Source: Flavobacterium enshiense DK69 (lineage in GTDB: Bacteria > Bacteroidota > Bacteroidia > Flavobacteriales > Flavobacteriaceae). From it: a stretch of DNA of 60,991 nucleotides. This document shows, one piece after another, positions 42,337 through 50,953 of this stretch. Under the pieces are notes generated by a model, which was not told the DNA's origin, did no database searches, and saw only the letters and a program-made list of their open reading frames with translations. Made by a program: the position numbers and the translations under genes. Every line of letters begins with the position of its first letter. Within the stretch, counting starts at the first letter, position 1. The DNA is taken from the NCBI RefSeq assembly GCF_000498495.1, contig NZ_AVCS01000007.1:1-60991 (forward strand), written 5' to 3'.

Positions 42337-43884
42337 GTGAAAGTTTTATTTAAAATTTATTTTTGTTTAGGTGTGGTTTTTTCAGTTTTCGGACAAGCTC
42401 CCGTTATTTCGTATGCTACTCCGAATGTTTTTGCAAACAATGAACTGATAACCCCGTTAATTCCAAATAGTTCGGGCGGAACTATTCCGGTTGAGCCGGT
42501 GGTGACTACTTTTGCAGGCAGCGGAATTGCCGGAGCTACCGATGCAATGGGAACGGCCGCACGTTTTAATCTCCCAACCGTAGTTACACCGGATCGCATG
42601 GGTAATATCATCGTTGTAGATCGAAGCAGTCATAAAATACGAAAAATTGCTATAGACGGAACCGTTACCACAATCGCTGGAACAGGTGCAATTGGATCAG
42701 TGGACGGTCCAGCTGCTTCGGCCACTTTTAAATACCCGGATGGTGCCGTAGTGGATTCTCAGGGAAACATCTTTATTTCAGACCAAAGCAACCATAAAAT
42801 AAGAAAGATCGGCACAGATGGCCAGATATCTACTTTTGCGGGCTCAGGGACTGCTGGTTTTTTGGATGACACAGGGATTGCTGCCAAATTTTATTACCCT
42901 GCCGGGATGGCAATCGATTCAAATGATAATTTATATGTGGCTGATTACAGCAACCACCGAATTCGAAAAATTACCCCTGGAGGTGTGGTTACGACCTATG
43001 CGGGATTAGCAACCGCAGGTTCAAATGACGGAAACGTGAGTGTTGCAAAATTCAACGGTCCTACTGGTGTAGGTGTAGATGCTTCCGGAAATGTTTTTGT
43101 TGCCGATTACGGGAATCATAAAATAAGGAAAATTTCGGTTTCGGGTGAAGTTACGACTGTGGCTGGTACAGGAGTTGCGGGTGCTGATGATGGTTTAGGT
43201 GCCTCTGCCAGTTTTAATCATCCGGCAATTGTTGCAACAGATGATCAAAACAATCTCTTTGTAACCGATTCAGGCAATAATAAAATCCGAAAGATAAGTT
43301 CTCTTGGGAACGTTATTACGTTTGCGGGAACAGGAGTTGCCGGAAATAGCGATGCTGCTGCAAGTTCAGCAACTTTTAAGGGTCCTACAGGTGTTTGCAT
43401 AGCTAATTTGGGAACAGTTTATGTAGCCGATTATTCCAATCATAAAATCAGAAAAATATGCACTTATGGTTATACCGTTGTTCCTGAATTGCCTTATGGT
43501 TTAGTCCTAAATCCGGTTACCGGAGTAATTAGCGGAAGTCCAACCATAAGTTCCCCGATGACTAATTACACTATTACTGCCACTAATGCATTCGGAAGTA
43601 GTTCCTTTGTGGTAAGTATAGAAGTTGGAAGCCTAAGTAAAGAAGATTTTGGACTGGATACGATAAAGCTCTATCCGAATCCTGTAACCGATATGTTATA
43701 CGTTTCTAACAACGAATTCATCATTTCTATCGCCGTTTTTGATTTACTGGGGCAGAAAATTAAAACATTTGGTTATGACAAAATTGCTTTACCGTTGGAT
43801 TTTAATTCCTTTATAAAGGGAGCTTATCTGTTGAAGATAAAAACTGTTTTCGGGGCAAAGGAAGTTCGAATCGTTAAACAATAA
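42337..43884 (+). CDS. NHL-repeat protein with T9SS C-terminal sorting domain
   Basis: A 515-residue secreted protein with a GTG start preceded by AAGAGG. Signal peptide ends VFGQ. About six NHL repeats span residues 55-370, each with the pattern FAGSG..G..D, ATFNxP..V..D..GN..VVD.SNHKIRKI, forming a beta-propeller. An Ig-like segment follows (about 380-430: LPYGLVLNPVTGVISGSP). The end is a type A T9SS sorting domain (LYPNPVTDMLYVS, IAVFDLLGQKI, KGAYLLKIKT, VRIVKQ), so it is secreted by the type IX system and probably surface-bound or released. Function unknown. Confidence 0.93.
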   Translation: MKVLFKIYFCLGVVFSVFGQAPVISYATPNVFANNELITPLIPNSSGGTIPVEPVVTTFAGSGIAGATDAMGTAARFNLPTVVTPDRMGNIIVVDRSSHKIRKIAIDGTVTTIAGTGAIGSVDGPAASATFKYPDGAVVDSQGNIFISDQSNHKIRKIGTDGQISTFAGSGTAGFLDDTGIAAKFYYPAGMAIDSNDNLYVADYSNHRIRKITPGGVVTTYAGLATAGSNDGNVSVAKFNGPTGVGVDASGNVFVADYGNHKIRKISVSGEVTTVAGTGVAGADDGLGASASFNHPAIVATDDQNNLFVTDSGNNKIRKISSLGNVITFAGTGVAGNSDAAASSATFKGPTGVCIANLGTVYVADYSNHKIRKICTYGYTVVPELPYGLVLNPVTGVISGSPTISSPMTNYTITATNAFGSSSFVVSIEVGSLSKEDFGLDTIKLYPNPVTDMLYVSNNEFIISIAVFDLLGQKIKTFGYDKIALPLDFNSFIKGAYLLKIKTVFGAKEVRIVKQ

Positions 43885-43909
43885 AAAACGCTCCACATGG
43901 AGCGTTTTT
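43884..43909. terminator. Bidirectional terminator between NHL and YqhD-type genes
   Basis: An 11-bp stem (43884-43894 with 43899-43909, loop ACAT) with A-runs and T-runs at both ends, between convergent genes. Confidence 0.9.
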
Positions 43910-43915
43910 CAGATG

Positions 43916-45082
43916 TTAATAACTCATTTCCACTATTTCCCTGACTTTTTCAGGAGTAACGTTTTGTTGTTCTCCTAAGCCTTTCCAACCGCGTTCTTCA
44001 AATCGGGCAACAATAAAATCGGCCGTGTTTTCATAATTGGCCGTGTTTTCGGAAAGTTTTGTGAGCATTCCCATTTTATGTAAAAAATCAACTGTTTTTT
44101 CAATTGCTTTTTCGGCTTTCTCTTCTACGGAATTTCCTTGAATTCCAAAAACGCGTTCACCGTACTGAGCGAGTTTGTCTTTTTTGGTATCGAACATCAC
44201 GCGGTATAAATTCGGACCTATGATGGCCAACGATCTGGCGTGATCGATTTCATATAAAGCCGTCAGTTCGTGGCCTATCATGTGTGTCGCCCAATCTGTT
44301 GGAACACCTTTATTCAGTAATCCGTTTAAAGCCATCGTTGCACACCACATATAATTCGATGCCAATTTGTAATCGGTTGGGTTTTCTACCACACTTGGCC
44401 CGATTTCCACCAATGTTTGCAAAATGCTTTCGGCGATTCTGTCTTGTAATAAAGCATCATGTGTATAGGTTAAATATTGTTCCATCACATGGGTAAAAGC
44501 ATCCACGACTCCGTTTTGGATTTGTCTTTTTGGCAACGATTCAATTACCGTAGGATCACAAATGGAGAATTTCGGAAACAAGGCACTTCCGCCAAAAGCC
44601 AGTTTCTCCTGCGTTTCGTTGATGGTGATTACGGAACCCGAATTCATTTCGCTTCCGGTGGCCGGTAAAGTCAAAACCGTTCCGAACGGAATAACCTGCG
44701 ATATGTCTTTTATCGACATTCTTTTTTTAAGGATTTCCATTGGATTGCCCTCAAATTTTACGGCTGCCGAAATGAATTTTACCCCATCAATCACGCTTCC
44801 GCCACCCACGGCCAAAATGAAGCCTATGTTTTGCGCACGGATGATTTCCACCGCGTTCATCAGGGTTTCATAGCGTGGATTGGGTTCGATTCCCCCGAAT
44901 TCGACTATCTCAAAACCGGAAAGCGCCGTTTTTACCTGGTCGTAGATTCCGTTTTTAAAAATGCTTCCGCCTCCGTAAGCCAATAAGATTTTGGTGTTTT
45001 TGGGTACTAAATCAGTGAGTTTGGTTATCTGTTCTTTTCCAAACACATAATTAGTTGGATTGTATAATTCGAAGTTTAACAT
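43916..45082 (-). CDS. Iron-containing alcohol dehydrogenase, YqhD/BDH type
   Basis: A 388-residue cytoplasmic enzyme from the ATG at 45082. The group III metal-dependent alcohol dehydrogenase fold is shown by LNFELYNPTNYVFGK at the start, the cofactor GGGS motifs (YGGGSIFKNG and LAVGGGSVIDGVKF), LPATGSEMN, and metal ligands in DAFTHVMEQY, HMIGHELTALYEIDHA. The sequence resembles YqhD and butanol dehydrogenases, which reduce short-chain aldehydes with NADPH. A role in detoxifying reactive aldehydes is likely. Monocistronic. Confidence 0.93.
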   Translation of the reverse strand: MLNFELYNPTNYVFGKEQITKLTDLVPKNTKILLAYGGGSIFKNGIYDQVKTALSGFEIVEFGGIEPNPRYETLMNAVEIIRAQNIGFILAVGGGSVIDGVKFISAAVKFEGNPMEILKKRMSIKDISQVIPFGTVLTLPATGSEMNSGSVITINETQEKLAFGGSALFPKFSICDPTVIESLPKRQIQNGVVDAFTHVMEQYLTYTHDALLQDRIAESILQTLVEIGPSVVENPTDYKLASNYMWCATMALNGLLNKGVPTDWATHMIGHELTALYEIDHARSLAIIGPNLYRVMFDTKKDKLAQYGERVFGIQGNSVEEKAEKAIEKTVDFLHKMGMLTKLSENTANYENTADFIVARFEERGWKGLGEQQNVTPEKVREIVEMSY

Positions 45083-45157
45083 AAGTAACACTTTTAAGGT
45101 TCAAAATTTGAAAGCTTAAAGGTACTAATTGTCGAGTTGTAAAAATATAAAATAGTG

Positions 45158-45655
45158 TTAACTGTTTTTGGACATTTGTGTCAGAAAATAGAAAATCGGA
45201 ATAAAGATTAGCCCTAAAATAGTTGGTAAAATCCATTCGCCCAAGCCATCTGCGATTCCCTTTGAAGTTTGTTGGGTCATATATACGATAAAAGTAAAGA
45301 TGATCAAAACGATGAGTTTAAGGCAGCGCAACATGCGAGTGGCTAAGCGGTATTGTTTTTCTGCATTTTCTTGAGTTATCGCAACGGTATAGTTTAAAAG
45401 ATGCGGGTAAAAATTAATTGCTGTAAGCGCGATAGCTAAAACTGAAGCTACTATCGGAAGCACAAGGATATTTGCTTTATTCCCAAAAGCATCTGCTTTT
45501 CCAAAACCGTTGTAATGTGTGGGGATTGTTTCAGGTAATTGTGAATATCCGGAAAGTGCTAAAAACCAAATGGACAAAAAAACTATCAGGGCCAACAGTT
45601 CGATGATTTTGTCAGTGAACAGAAGTTTTATGCTGATTTTTGGTTTTTGTTCCAT
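45158..45655 (-). CDS. DUF1648 membrane protein
   Basis: A 165-residue membrane protein. The DUF1648 signature is LPETIPTHYNGFGKADAFGNKA in two parts (about 42-63). Four hydrophobic segments lie at about 18-36, 65-84, 110-128 and 140-160. Related proteins include SdpI-type immunity proteins, but this short form is common and of unknown function. It lies 21 bases downstream of nadD on the same strand and is likely in the nadD/gmk/yicC operon. Confidence 0.88.
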   Translation of the reverse strand: MEQKPKISIKLLFTDKIIELLALIVFLSIWFLALSGYSQLPETIPTHYNGFGKADAFGNKANILVLPIVASVLAIALTAINFYPHLLNYTVAITQENAEKQYRLATRMLRCLKLIVLIIFTFIVYMTQQTSKGIADGLGEWILPTILGLIFIPIFYFLTQMSKNS

Positions 45656-45676
45656 TTTAAAATGTAGAACTATAAA

Positions 45677-46258
45677 TTACTTTTTATAAAACAGGTTGTG
45701 ATCAATATATGCCCAAACTTTGTTAGGCAGCATTGGCCGGATGTCTTTTCCTTTTTTTATGCTTTCGCGGATGAAAGTCGACGACAATTCAATAATCGGC
45801 GCATCAACGTTATGGATTTTAGGATGATTGATGAATGTCGGATCAATTACCCCTGAAGCCGCTCTCGGATACACATAAATGTCATGATTTTGCAAAATCA
45901 CTTCGTGGTTTTTCCATTTATGCAACGAGTTCAGATTGTCTTCACCCATAATCAGGCAAAATTCATGGCCAGGATATTTTTCCTGCAAATGAGCCAAGGT
46001 GTTTACGGTGTAATTAGGTTGTGGCAGTTTGAATTCAATGTCGGACGGCTTGATTTTCGGATAGTCTTCCGTAGTCAGATGCACCATATGTAAACGGTGA
46101 TAATCATCTAACAACGAAGTTTTTTGTTTGTGTGGATTGTGCGGTGTCACCACCATCCAGATCTGATCCAAACCGGAATGTTCCGCCATATGGTTGGCGA
46201 TAATCAAGTGTCCGATGTGAATAGGGTTGAAGGTTCCGAAATAGAGTCCGATTTTCAT
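45677..46258 (-). CDS. nadD: Nicotinate-nucleotide adenylyltransferase
   Basis: A 193-residue cytoplasmic enzyme that adenylylates nicotinate mononucleotide to deamido-NAD. The nucleotidyltransferase motif GTFNPIHIGHLIIAN (8-22), MVVTPHNPHK, FCLIMGEDNLNSLHKW and the SSTFIRE motif near the end are present. It follows gmk by about 30 bases and probably shares a transcript with gmk and yicC. Confidence 0.96.
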   Translation of the reverse strand: MKIGLYFGTFNPIHIGHLIIANHMAEHSGLDQIWMVVTPHNPHKQKTSLLDDYHRLHMVHLTTEDYPKIKPSDIEFKLPQPNYTVNTLAHLQEKYPGHEFCLIMGEDNLNSLHKWKNHEVILQNHDIYVYPRAASGVIDPTFINHPKIHNVDAPIIELSSTFIRESIKKGKDIRPMLPNKVWAYIDHNLFYKK

Positions 46259-46290
46259 TTTTTTCTAGCTGTAAGCTGATGGCTTTTCGC

Positions 46291-46863
46291 TTATTTAGTT
46301 ACAAAATTCTTTACCAAATCATAAGCTTCCTGCTTCGCCGTATCCAAATCGTAATTCTTGATAATGGTGTCGAATTGCGGTGCGGTAGCCAATTCTACGT
46401 GAGCTTTAGCGATGCGCATGTTGATTTTGTCTTCGCTTTCTGTAGAGCGTTCTTTCAAACGGCGTTTAAGTTCATCCACGCTTGGTGGTTTCACGAAAAC
46501 TGCCAACGTTTCTTCCGGGAATTTGGATTTGATGCGTAATCCGCCGGCCACATCGATATCGAAAATCACATTTTTGCCTTGAGACCAAATGCGTTCTACC
46601 TCGCTTTTCAGGGTCCCGTAGAAATTATCGCGGTACACTTCTTCCCATTCCACGAAATCCTCGTGTTTAATATGTTGTTTGAATTCTTCGGTCGACATGA
46701 AGTAGTAGTCTTTCCCATTTACTTCTTCCCCGCGCGGATCACGTGTTGCCGCCGAAATGGAAAATTCCAGGTTCAGATCTTCCGACCCCAATAAATGACG
46801 TACTATGGTAGTTTTTCCCGATCCGGATGGAGCCGAGAATACGATCAATTTTCCTTTGTTCAT
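46291..46863 (-). CDS. gmk: Guanylate kinase
   Basis: A 190-residue cytoplasmic enzyme converting GMP to GDP with ATP. P-loop SAPSGSGKTT (10-19), GMP-binding SISAATRDPRGEEVNGKDYYF in parts, EWEEVYRDNFYGT, IFDIDVAGGLRIK and the lid RLKERSTES are present. Gene order yicC, gmk, nadD on one strand is frequently conserved. Confidence 0.97.
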   Translation of the reverse strand: MNKGKLIVFSAPSGSGKTTIVRHLLGSEDLNLEFSISAATRDPRGEEVNGKDYYFMSTEEFKQHIKHEDFVEWEEVYRDNFYGTLKSEVERIWSQGKNVIFDIDVAGGLRIKSKFPEETLAVFVKPPSVDELKRRLKERSTESEDKINMRIAKAHVELATAPQFDTIIKNYDLDTAKQEAYDLVKNFVTK

Positions 46864-46933
46864 TATTGTTAACTTTTAGCTTTCAGAGGTTAGTCTTGAG
46901 CTTTTGTGATTGTGTTGTTATTTTATCTTAAAG

Positions 46934-47794
46934 TTATAGGACGTTTAACACCTGCTCTTTTATTTTTTCCAGTTCGTCTTTCATTTGGACAACTAGTTTC
47001 TGCATTCCGGCGTGGTTAGATTTGGAACCCATGGTGTTGATTTCACGTCCCATTTCCTGAGTGATAAAGCCTAGTTTTCTGCCGTTGGCTTCGTTTCCGT
47101 TCAGCGTTTCGATGAAATAGTCCAAATGGTTCGTTAAACGTACCTTTTCTTCGGTAATGTCCAATTTCTCCAGATAATAAATCAGTTCCTGTTCGAAGCG
47201 GTTTTCATCAACGGTCACTTTTAACTCGTCAATAGCTGTCTGCAGTTTGTTTTTGATGTTCTGAACGCGTTCCGGATCCAGTTCCAAAGCCTGTTCCATG
47301 TACAAACGAATATTGGCTATGCGTAATTGGAATTCTTTTTCCAGTGATAAGCCTTCGTCAGCCCTGAAATTATTAATGTTGGCAAGCGCTTCGTTAATAA
47401 CTGTCAGGATTTGTTTCCACTCGTTTTCGTCAAGTTCATCGCGTTCGGTCTTTAAAGCGTCAGGCATGCGAACGGCCATTTTCATCAGTTCCGTTTCATC
47501 TGCATCGGCTAAAATATCCCGCATTTGCGACATGTAAGCCTTTACAATCGGTGCGTTTACTTTTGTGGAAGTTTCCTCTCCGGTTACTTCAATATAAAGG
47601 GCAAAATCGACTTTACCGCGTTCCAGGCGTTGGGAAATCTGATTGCGCAGACTCAATTCCATTTCGCGGTACACAGAAGGCATTCGGACATTAAGGTCCA
47701 TTCCTTTGCTGTTTAACGATTTTACTTCCACTGTGATTTTTTTGGTAGCCAACTGTAGGGTTGACTTCCCAAATCCGGTCATCGATTGTATCAT
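46934..47794 (-). CDS. yicC: YicC family endoribonuclease
   Basis: A 286-residue cytoplasmic protein. The YicC N-terminal motif MIQSMTGFGKS (1-11), KSLNSKGMDLNVRMP, and the DUF1732-type C-terminal end (GFITQEMGREINTMGSKSNHAGMQKLVVQMKDELEKIKEQ in parts) are clear. YicC proteins have endoribonuclease activity in characterised bacteria; the RNA target here is unknown. First gene of the yicC-gmk-nadD run. Confidence 0.95.
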   Translation of the reverse strand: MIQSMTGFGKSTLQLATKKITVEVKSLNSKGMDLNVRMPSVYREMELSLRNQISQRLERGKVDFALYIEVTGEETSTKVNAPIVKAYMSQMRDILADADETELMKMAVRMPDALKTERDELDENEWKQILTVINEALANINNFRADEGLSLEKEFQLRIANIRLYMEQALELDPERVQNIKNKLQTAIDELKVTVDENRFEQELIYYLEKLDITEEKVRLTNHLDYFIETLNGNEANGRKLGFITQEMGREINTMGSKSNHAGMQKLVVQMKDELEKIKEQVLNVL

Positions 47795-47845
47795 ATTTTT
47801 CTAAATAGACTTCAAAGATAAATAAAAGTATTCAGTGTTTGGTGC

Positions 47846-48772
47846 TTAGTGTTGGCTTGGATCAGTAACAGCCATTGTTTCACTAAAGGTTTTCGGTTTT
47901 TTCTTGATTACCAGATACACTCCGGTAAAAATCAGGGCCGCCGAACCAATTTTAACCCAACTCAATTCGTCTTTCCCTAATCCGATGGCAAAAACTGTAG
48001 CGAAAAATGGCTGTAGATATATGAATACGGCTACCGTTGTCGGTTTCAGTTCCCTCATTGAGAGCAGGTTCAGTAAATAGGTCAAAAAAGTGGAAACTAT
48101 AACTACAAATATTATTTTCCAGTAGATGTTCATAGGAACCAAAGCCCAGTCAACAGCCTGGAATTCGCTCCACCCGAAAGGAATTACCATCAGGAATCCG
48201 AAAAGGTAGATCCATTTTACAAACGAAAAAGCGTTGTATTTATCCATCAGTTTTTTTACCAGAATCAGATAGAAACCATATGAAACGGCATTGACAAACA
48301 CCAGAAAGTTTCCTAAAGTGGCATTGGGCGCGTTTACCATCGATTTCCCGTATAAAATCAGGGTTATGGTTCCGGTTAGTCCCAGAAGAATTCCGATTAC
48401 CTTGTTTTTTTGCATGCGCTCTTTCATGATGATTGCCGACAATACCAATACAATCATCGGGGTAGTCACCATCAGAACTGCGCCCATAATCGGTGAAGTA
48501 TAACTCAGTCCTTTAAAGAAAGTCAGCATGTTGAAAGCAACGCCAAAAAAGGCGGCCGCCAAGATGCGTGGAAAATCCTTTCTGTCAATTTTTTCGGTTT
48601 TTACAAAAAATGAGGCAAGCCAAAACAAAATAGTGGAACCGCCTACACGAAGGAAAATAAACCCGAACGCATCGATGTATTTGGGCATAACGTCTTTGGC
48701 AATCGTAAAGGTTACTCCGTAAATGATGGCTACCATCCACGCAGCAATCAGGGCATAGGTGCGCGCTTTCAT
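47846..48772 (-). CDS. DMT-superfamily (EamA) transporter
   Basis: A 308-residue membrane protein with ten hydrophobic segments arranged as two EamA repeats (first about 8-138, second about 150-295). Typical pieces are FIFLRVGGSTILFWL, TSPIMGAVLMVTTPMIVL and ATVAVFIYLQPFFATVFAIGLGKDE. It probably exports amino acids or metabolites; the substrate is not evident. Its ATG directly follows the stop of the ArsC-like gene (TAA/ATG), so they are co-translated. A word-repeat gap (47828-47854) is at its 3' end. Confidence 0.93.
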   Translation of the reverse strand: MKARTYALIAAWMVAIIYGVTFTIAKDVMPKYIDAFGFIFLRVGGSTILFWLASFFVKTEKIDRKDFPRILAAAFFGVAFNMLTFFKGLSYTSPIMGAVLMVTTPMIVLVLSAIIMKERMQKNKVIGILLGLTGTITLILYGKSMVNAPNATLGNFLVFVNAVSYGFYLILVKKLMDKYNAFSFVKWIYLFGFLMVIPFGWSEFQAVDWALVPMNIYWKIIFVVIVSTFLTYLLNLLSMRELKPTTVAVFIYLQPFFATVFAIGLGKDELSWVKIGSAALIFTGVYLVIKKKPKTFSETMAVTDPSQH

Positions 48773-49123
48773 TTAACTTAAAACGGCAATTACTTCGTTA
48801 ACATTTTTCTGGCTGTTGCCGATGTATATTTTTCCGGCGATAATGAAAACCGGACGGCTGAGAAAGGTATAGTGTTCCAAAATATATTTCTTGAAATCGG
48901 CTTCGGTCAGGTTTTTGTTTTTCAGATCCATCGACTTGTATAACTGTGCTTTTCTACTGAAAAGCGCTTCATAACTGCCCGAAAGTCGGTACATTTCCTC
49001 CAATTGCTCTGGAGTAATCGGATCCTGACGAATATCCTGAAATACCAAACGGTTGGTGTTGGGTAAGGATTTGATGATTTTGCGACAGGTGTCGCACGAA
49101 GCGAGGTAGTATATTTTATCCAT
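48773..49123 (-). CDS. ArsC-family reductase-like protein
   Basis: A 116-residue thioredoxin-fold protein of the ArsC/Spx group: YYLASCDTCRKI (Cys10, Cys13), the middle LFSRKAQLYKS, and LSRPVFIIAGKIYIGNS at the end with the cis-Pro. A CXXC in place of the single active Cys of arsenate reductase fits the Spx/MgsR-like or YffB-like subgroup, so arsenate reduction is not assured. A TAnnTTTG box (TATTTTTG on the minus strand, 49138-49145) lies 14 bases upstream of the ATG. Confidence 0.9.
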   Translation of the reverse strand: MDKIYYLASCDTCRKIIKSLPNTNRLVFQDIRQDPITPEQLEEMYRLSGSYEALFSRKAQLYKSMDLKNKNLTEADFKKYILEHYTFLSRPVFIIAGKIYIGNSQKNVNEVIAVLS

Positions 49124-49233
49124 GGAATTCTTTTTTGCAAAAATAGGCTTTTCGTTAAAAAAGATTTAATTTAAATCCCGCGAAAACAGAGAAGCGGGTT
49201 TTTCTTGTTATTTTTGAGTAAATTTTACAAAAG

Positions 49234-49671
49234 ATGAATGATTTTACTAGGGAAATTTCTATTCGCTGGGCGGATTTAGATCCAAATTTTCACGTACGCC
49301 ACAGTGCTTATTATGATTATGGAGCCCAACACCGTATCGAGATTCTTGAACGCGAAGGACTGACCATGAAAATCATGCAGGAGCAGCATTTCGGACCAAT
49401 TATTTTCAGGGAAGAATGTGTATTCCGAAAAGAAATGCATTTGGGCGACAAGATTTTTATCAGCACCAAAATGGGTAAAATGAAAGCGGACGCTTCCCGT
49501 TGGACTATTGTACATGAATTAAAAAATGAGAAAGATGAACTTTGTGCAAAAATTACTCTGGACGGTGCATGGATCAATACCAAATTGCGAAAACTGGCAG
49601 TGCCAACGCCAGCAATCGTGAGCAAGGTAATGGGCGCCTTCCCGAAAACCGACGATTTTATTGCCTTATAA
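49234..49671 (+). CDS. Acyl-CoA thioesterase, hotdog fold
   Basis: A 145-residue cytoplasmic thioesterase of the 4HBT type. The motif IRWADLDPNFHVRHSAYYDYG (in parts, about 10-30) carries the catalytic Asp, followed by the amphipathic helix and strands (LGDKIFISTKMG, CAKITLDGAWINT). It hydrolyses acyl-CoA thioesters; chain length cannot be told. A TATTTTTG -7 box (49209-49216) lies 17 bases before the ATG. The next gene (49683) starts 11 bases later, so the two are likely co-transcribed. Confidence 0.9.
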   Translation: MNDFTREISIRWADLDPNFHVRHSAYYDYGAQHRIEILEREGLTMKIMQEQHFGPIIFREECVFRKEMHLGDKIFISTKMGKMKADASRWTIVHELKNEKDELCAKITLDGAWINTKLRKLAVPTPAIVSKVMGAFPKTDDFIAL

Positions 49672-49682
49672 ACATAGAAATT

Positions 49683-50138
49683 ATGGAAGCAACTTTTAAA
49701 ATTTTAGTAACCAACCGCAACCTCTATTTGAGGTTTTTGGATGATTATTCGTTGGAGCAGCTTAATACTATTCCGACTGGGTTCAGCAACAACCTGATTT
49801 GGAATATAGGGCATATAGTGGTCGCACAACAAGGCCTTGTGTATCGTCTTTCGGGATTGCCAATGAATGTTTCCGCGGAGATGACCGAAAAATATAAAAA
49901 CGGTTCCAGACCCGACGGTAAAACAACTCAGGAAGAAGTGGATGAAATCCGAGCACTGTTAACTTTCTTGCCAGAGCAGACAAAGGTGGATTATGAAGCA
50001 GGGAAATTTCAGCATTTCAACGAATACCAAACGCAGACCGGTTTCCATTTGGGAAGTTTTAAAGATGCAATGGAATTCAATAATTATCACGAAGGGCTGC
50101 ATTTAGGATTTATGATGCAGATTCGCAAGTTTATTTGA
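49683..50138 (+). CDS. DinB-like metal-binding protein
   Basis: A 151-residue helical protein from the ATG at 49683; the frame runs back to 49542 inside the thioesterase gene but those residues have no family match. A DinB/YfiT-like four-helix bundle is suggested by RFLDDYSLEQLNTIPTGF, LIWNIGHIVVAQQGLVYRL, and NNYHEGLHLGFMMQI, giving the three His residues of the metal site (GH, YH, LH). Such enzymes are often thiol-dependent transferases or stress-induced proteins. The stop overlaps the stop of the convergent gene by 8 bases. Confidence 0.9.
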   Translation: MEATFKILVTNRNLYLRFLDDYSLEQLNTIPTGFSNNLIWNIGHIVVAQQGLVYRLSGLPMNVSAEMTEKYKNGSRPDGKTTQEEVDEIRALLTFLPEQTKVDYEAGKFQHFNEYQTQTGFHLGSFKDAMEFNNYHEGLHLGFMMQIRKFI

Positions 50139-50868
50139 TTTTCAGAAACTTATCAGCTTCACTGTAAGGAATTGTCAGCTCAATAGGGCCGTCGGCATAA
50201 GAAGCAATTTCATATTGGTTGTACAGAAGGAGGATTCCTTTATCGGTGTAAAAAATGTTTTCCGGCAGATGAAAGCTGTCTTTTTCGAACCAATACCCAG
50301 TTTCGTTTATGTTTGATTTGGAAGGTATCTCTTGTTGCGCCCTGAATTTTTGTTCGGCGAGTTTGGTAAAACCTTTTACATCGGTAAATAAATCTTCTTT
50401 TTTGATTTGCTTTCCGGTTTCGGGATCTGCAAAATAGGATAAAGATCGGCCATTACCATGCGCGCCTCCAGTAAATGAATAATAGTCTAAGGTCAGATTG
50501 ATAACTTTGTCTGATTGGTGGCCTATTTTTCCGGAAGCAGTTGCTTCCCAAGGTGTACTGTAGTCAGGCATCTCTTTCTGAAAACTAACATATTCTTTAA
50601 TGAAATCAGAACAAACAGCGGGGTAGTTTTTGACTGTTGCTGCTGAGTCAAAAGAGAATAAGAAGGTGATTTCTTTTAAAAACAAGGCATTAATGCTGTC
50701 TGCTGCTGCCGATTTGTTTTGAGCGACAGCCACATCAATTTCAATCTCGGTAGTGTCATTCTTTTGAACGATTTCTTTGTGGAATTTCTTCGTTTTAAAG
50801 GTTAATTCCTCTTTCTTACAGCTTAATAAGCTTAGTGCGGCAACAGTTACTATTAATACGTTTCTCAT
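50131..50868 (-). CDS. DUF3298/DUF4163 (RsiV-like) lipoprotein
   Basis: A 245-residue lipoprotein from the ATG at 50868 (frame open to 50895). Lipobox LLSC (Cys17). A DUF4163-like domain (about 25-115) precedes a DUF3298-type end (SFTGGAHGNGRSLSYFADPETGKQIKKEDLF in parts, then PIELTIPYSEADKF). The fold resembles the extracytoplasmic part of the anti-sigma factor RsiV, which binds lysozyme, but there is no cytoplasmic sigma-binding part here. Function unknown. Convergent with the DinB-like gene. Confidence 0.9.
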   Translation of the reverse strand: MRNVLIVTVAALSLLSCKKEELTFKTKKFHKEIVQKNDTTEIEIDVAVAQNKSAAADSINALFLKEITFLFSFDSAATVKNYPAVCSDFIKEYVSFQKEMPDYSTPWEATASGKIGHQSDKVINLTLDYYSFTGGAHGNGRSLSYFADPETGKQIKKEDLFTDVKGFTKLAEQKFRAQQEIPSKSNINETGYWFEKDSFHLPENIFYTDKGILLLYNQYEIASYADGPIELTIPYSEADKFLKIK

Positions 50869-50912
50869 GGCAGAAATTGTTTGTTCATGACTCATTTCAC
50901 AAAATTAAACGA

Positions 50913-50920
50913 TAAATTTG
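50913..50920 (+). promoter_or_regulatory. -7 box of the trans-sulfuration gene
   Basis: TAAATTTG fits TAnnTTTG, 33 bases before the ATG at 50954. No clear -33 TTG. The leader is too short for a SAM riboswitch. Confidence 0.5.
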
Positions 50921-50953
50921 TTCTTTTATTGAAAATTTAAACAGAATAGCAAT

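Noticed and set aside
42337..43884. Tandem DNA repeat or CRISPR-like array in the NHL gene
   Set aside because: The periodicity is protein-level (NHL repeats of about 54 residues), with diverged DNA and no spacers.
49177..49198. Terminator hairpin CCCGC/GCGGG before the thioesterase gene
   Set aside because: The stem is only 5 bp with a 12-base loop, there is no gene to terminate on that strand, and it lies next to a promoter box.
50869..50953. SAM or other riboswitch before the trans-sulfuration gene
   Set aside because: The leader after the -7 box is about 33 bases and shows no structured fold or terminator.
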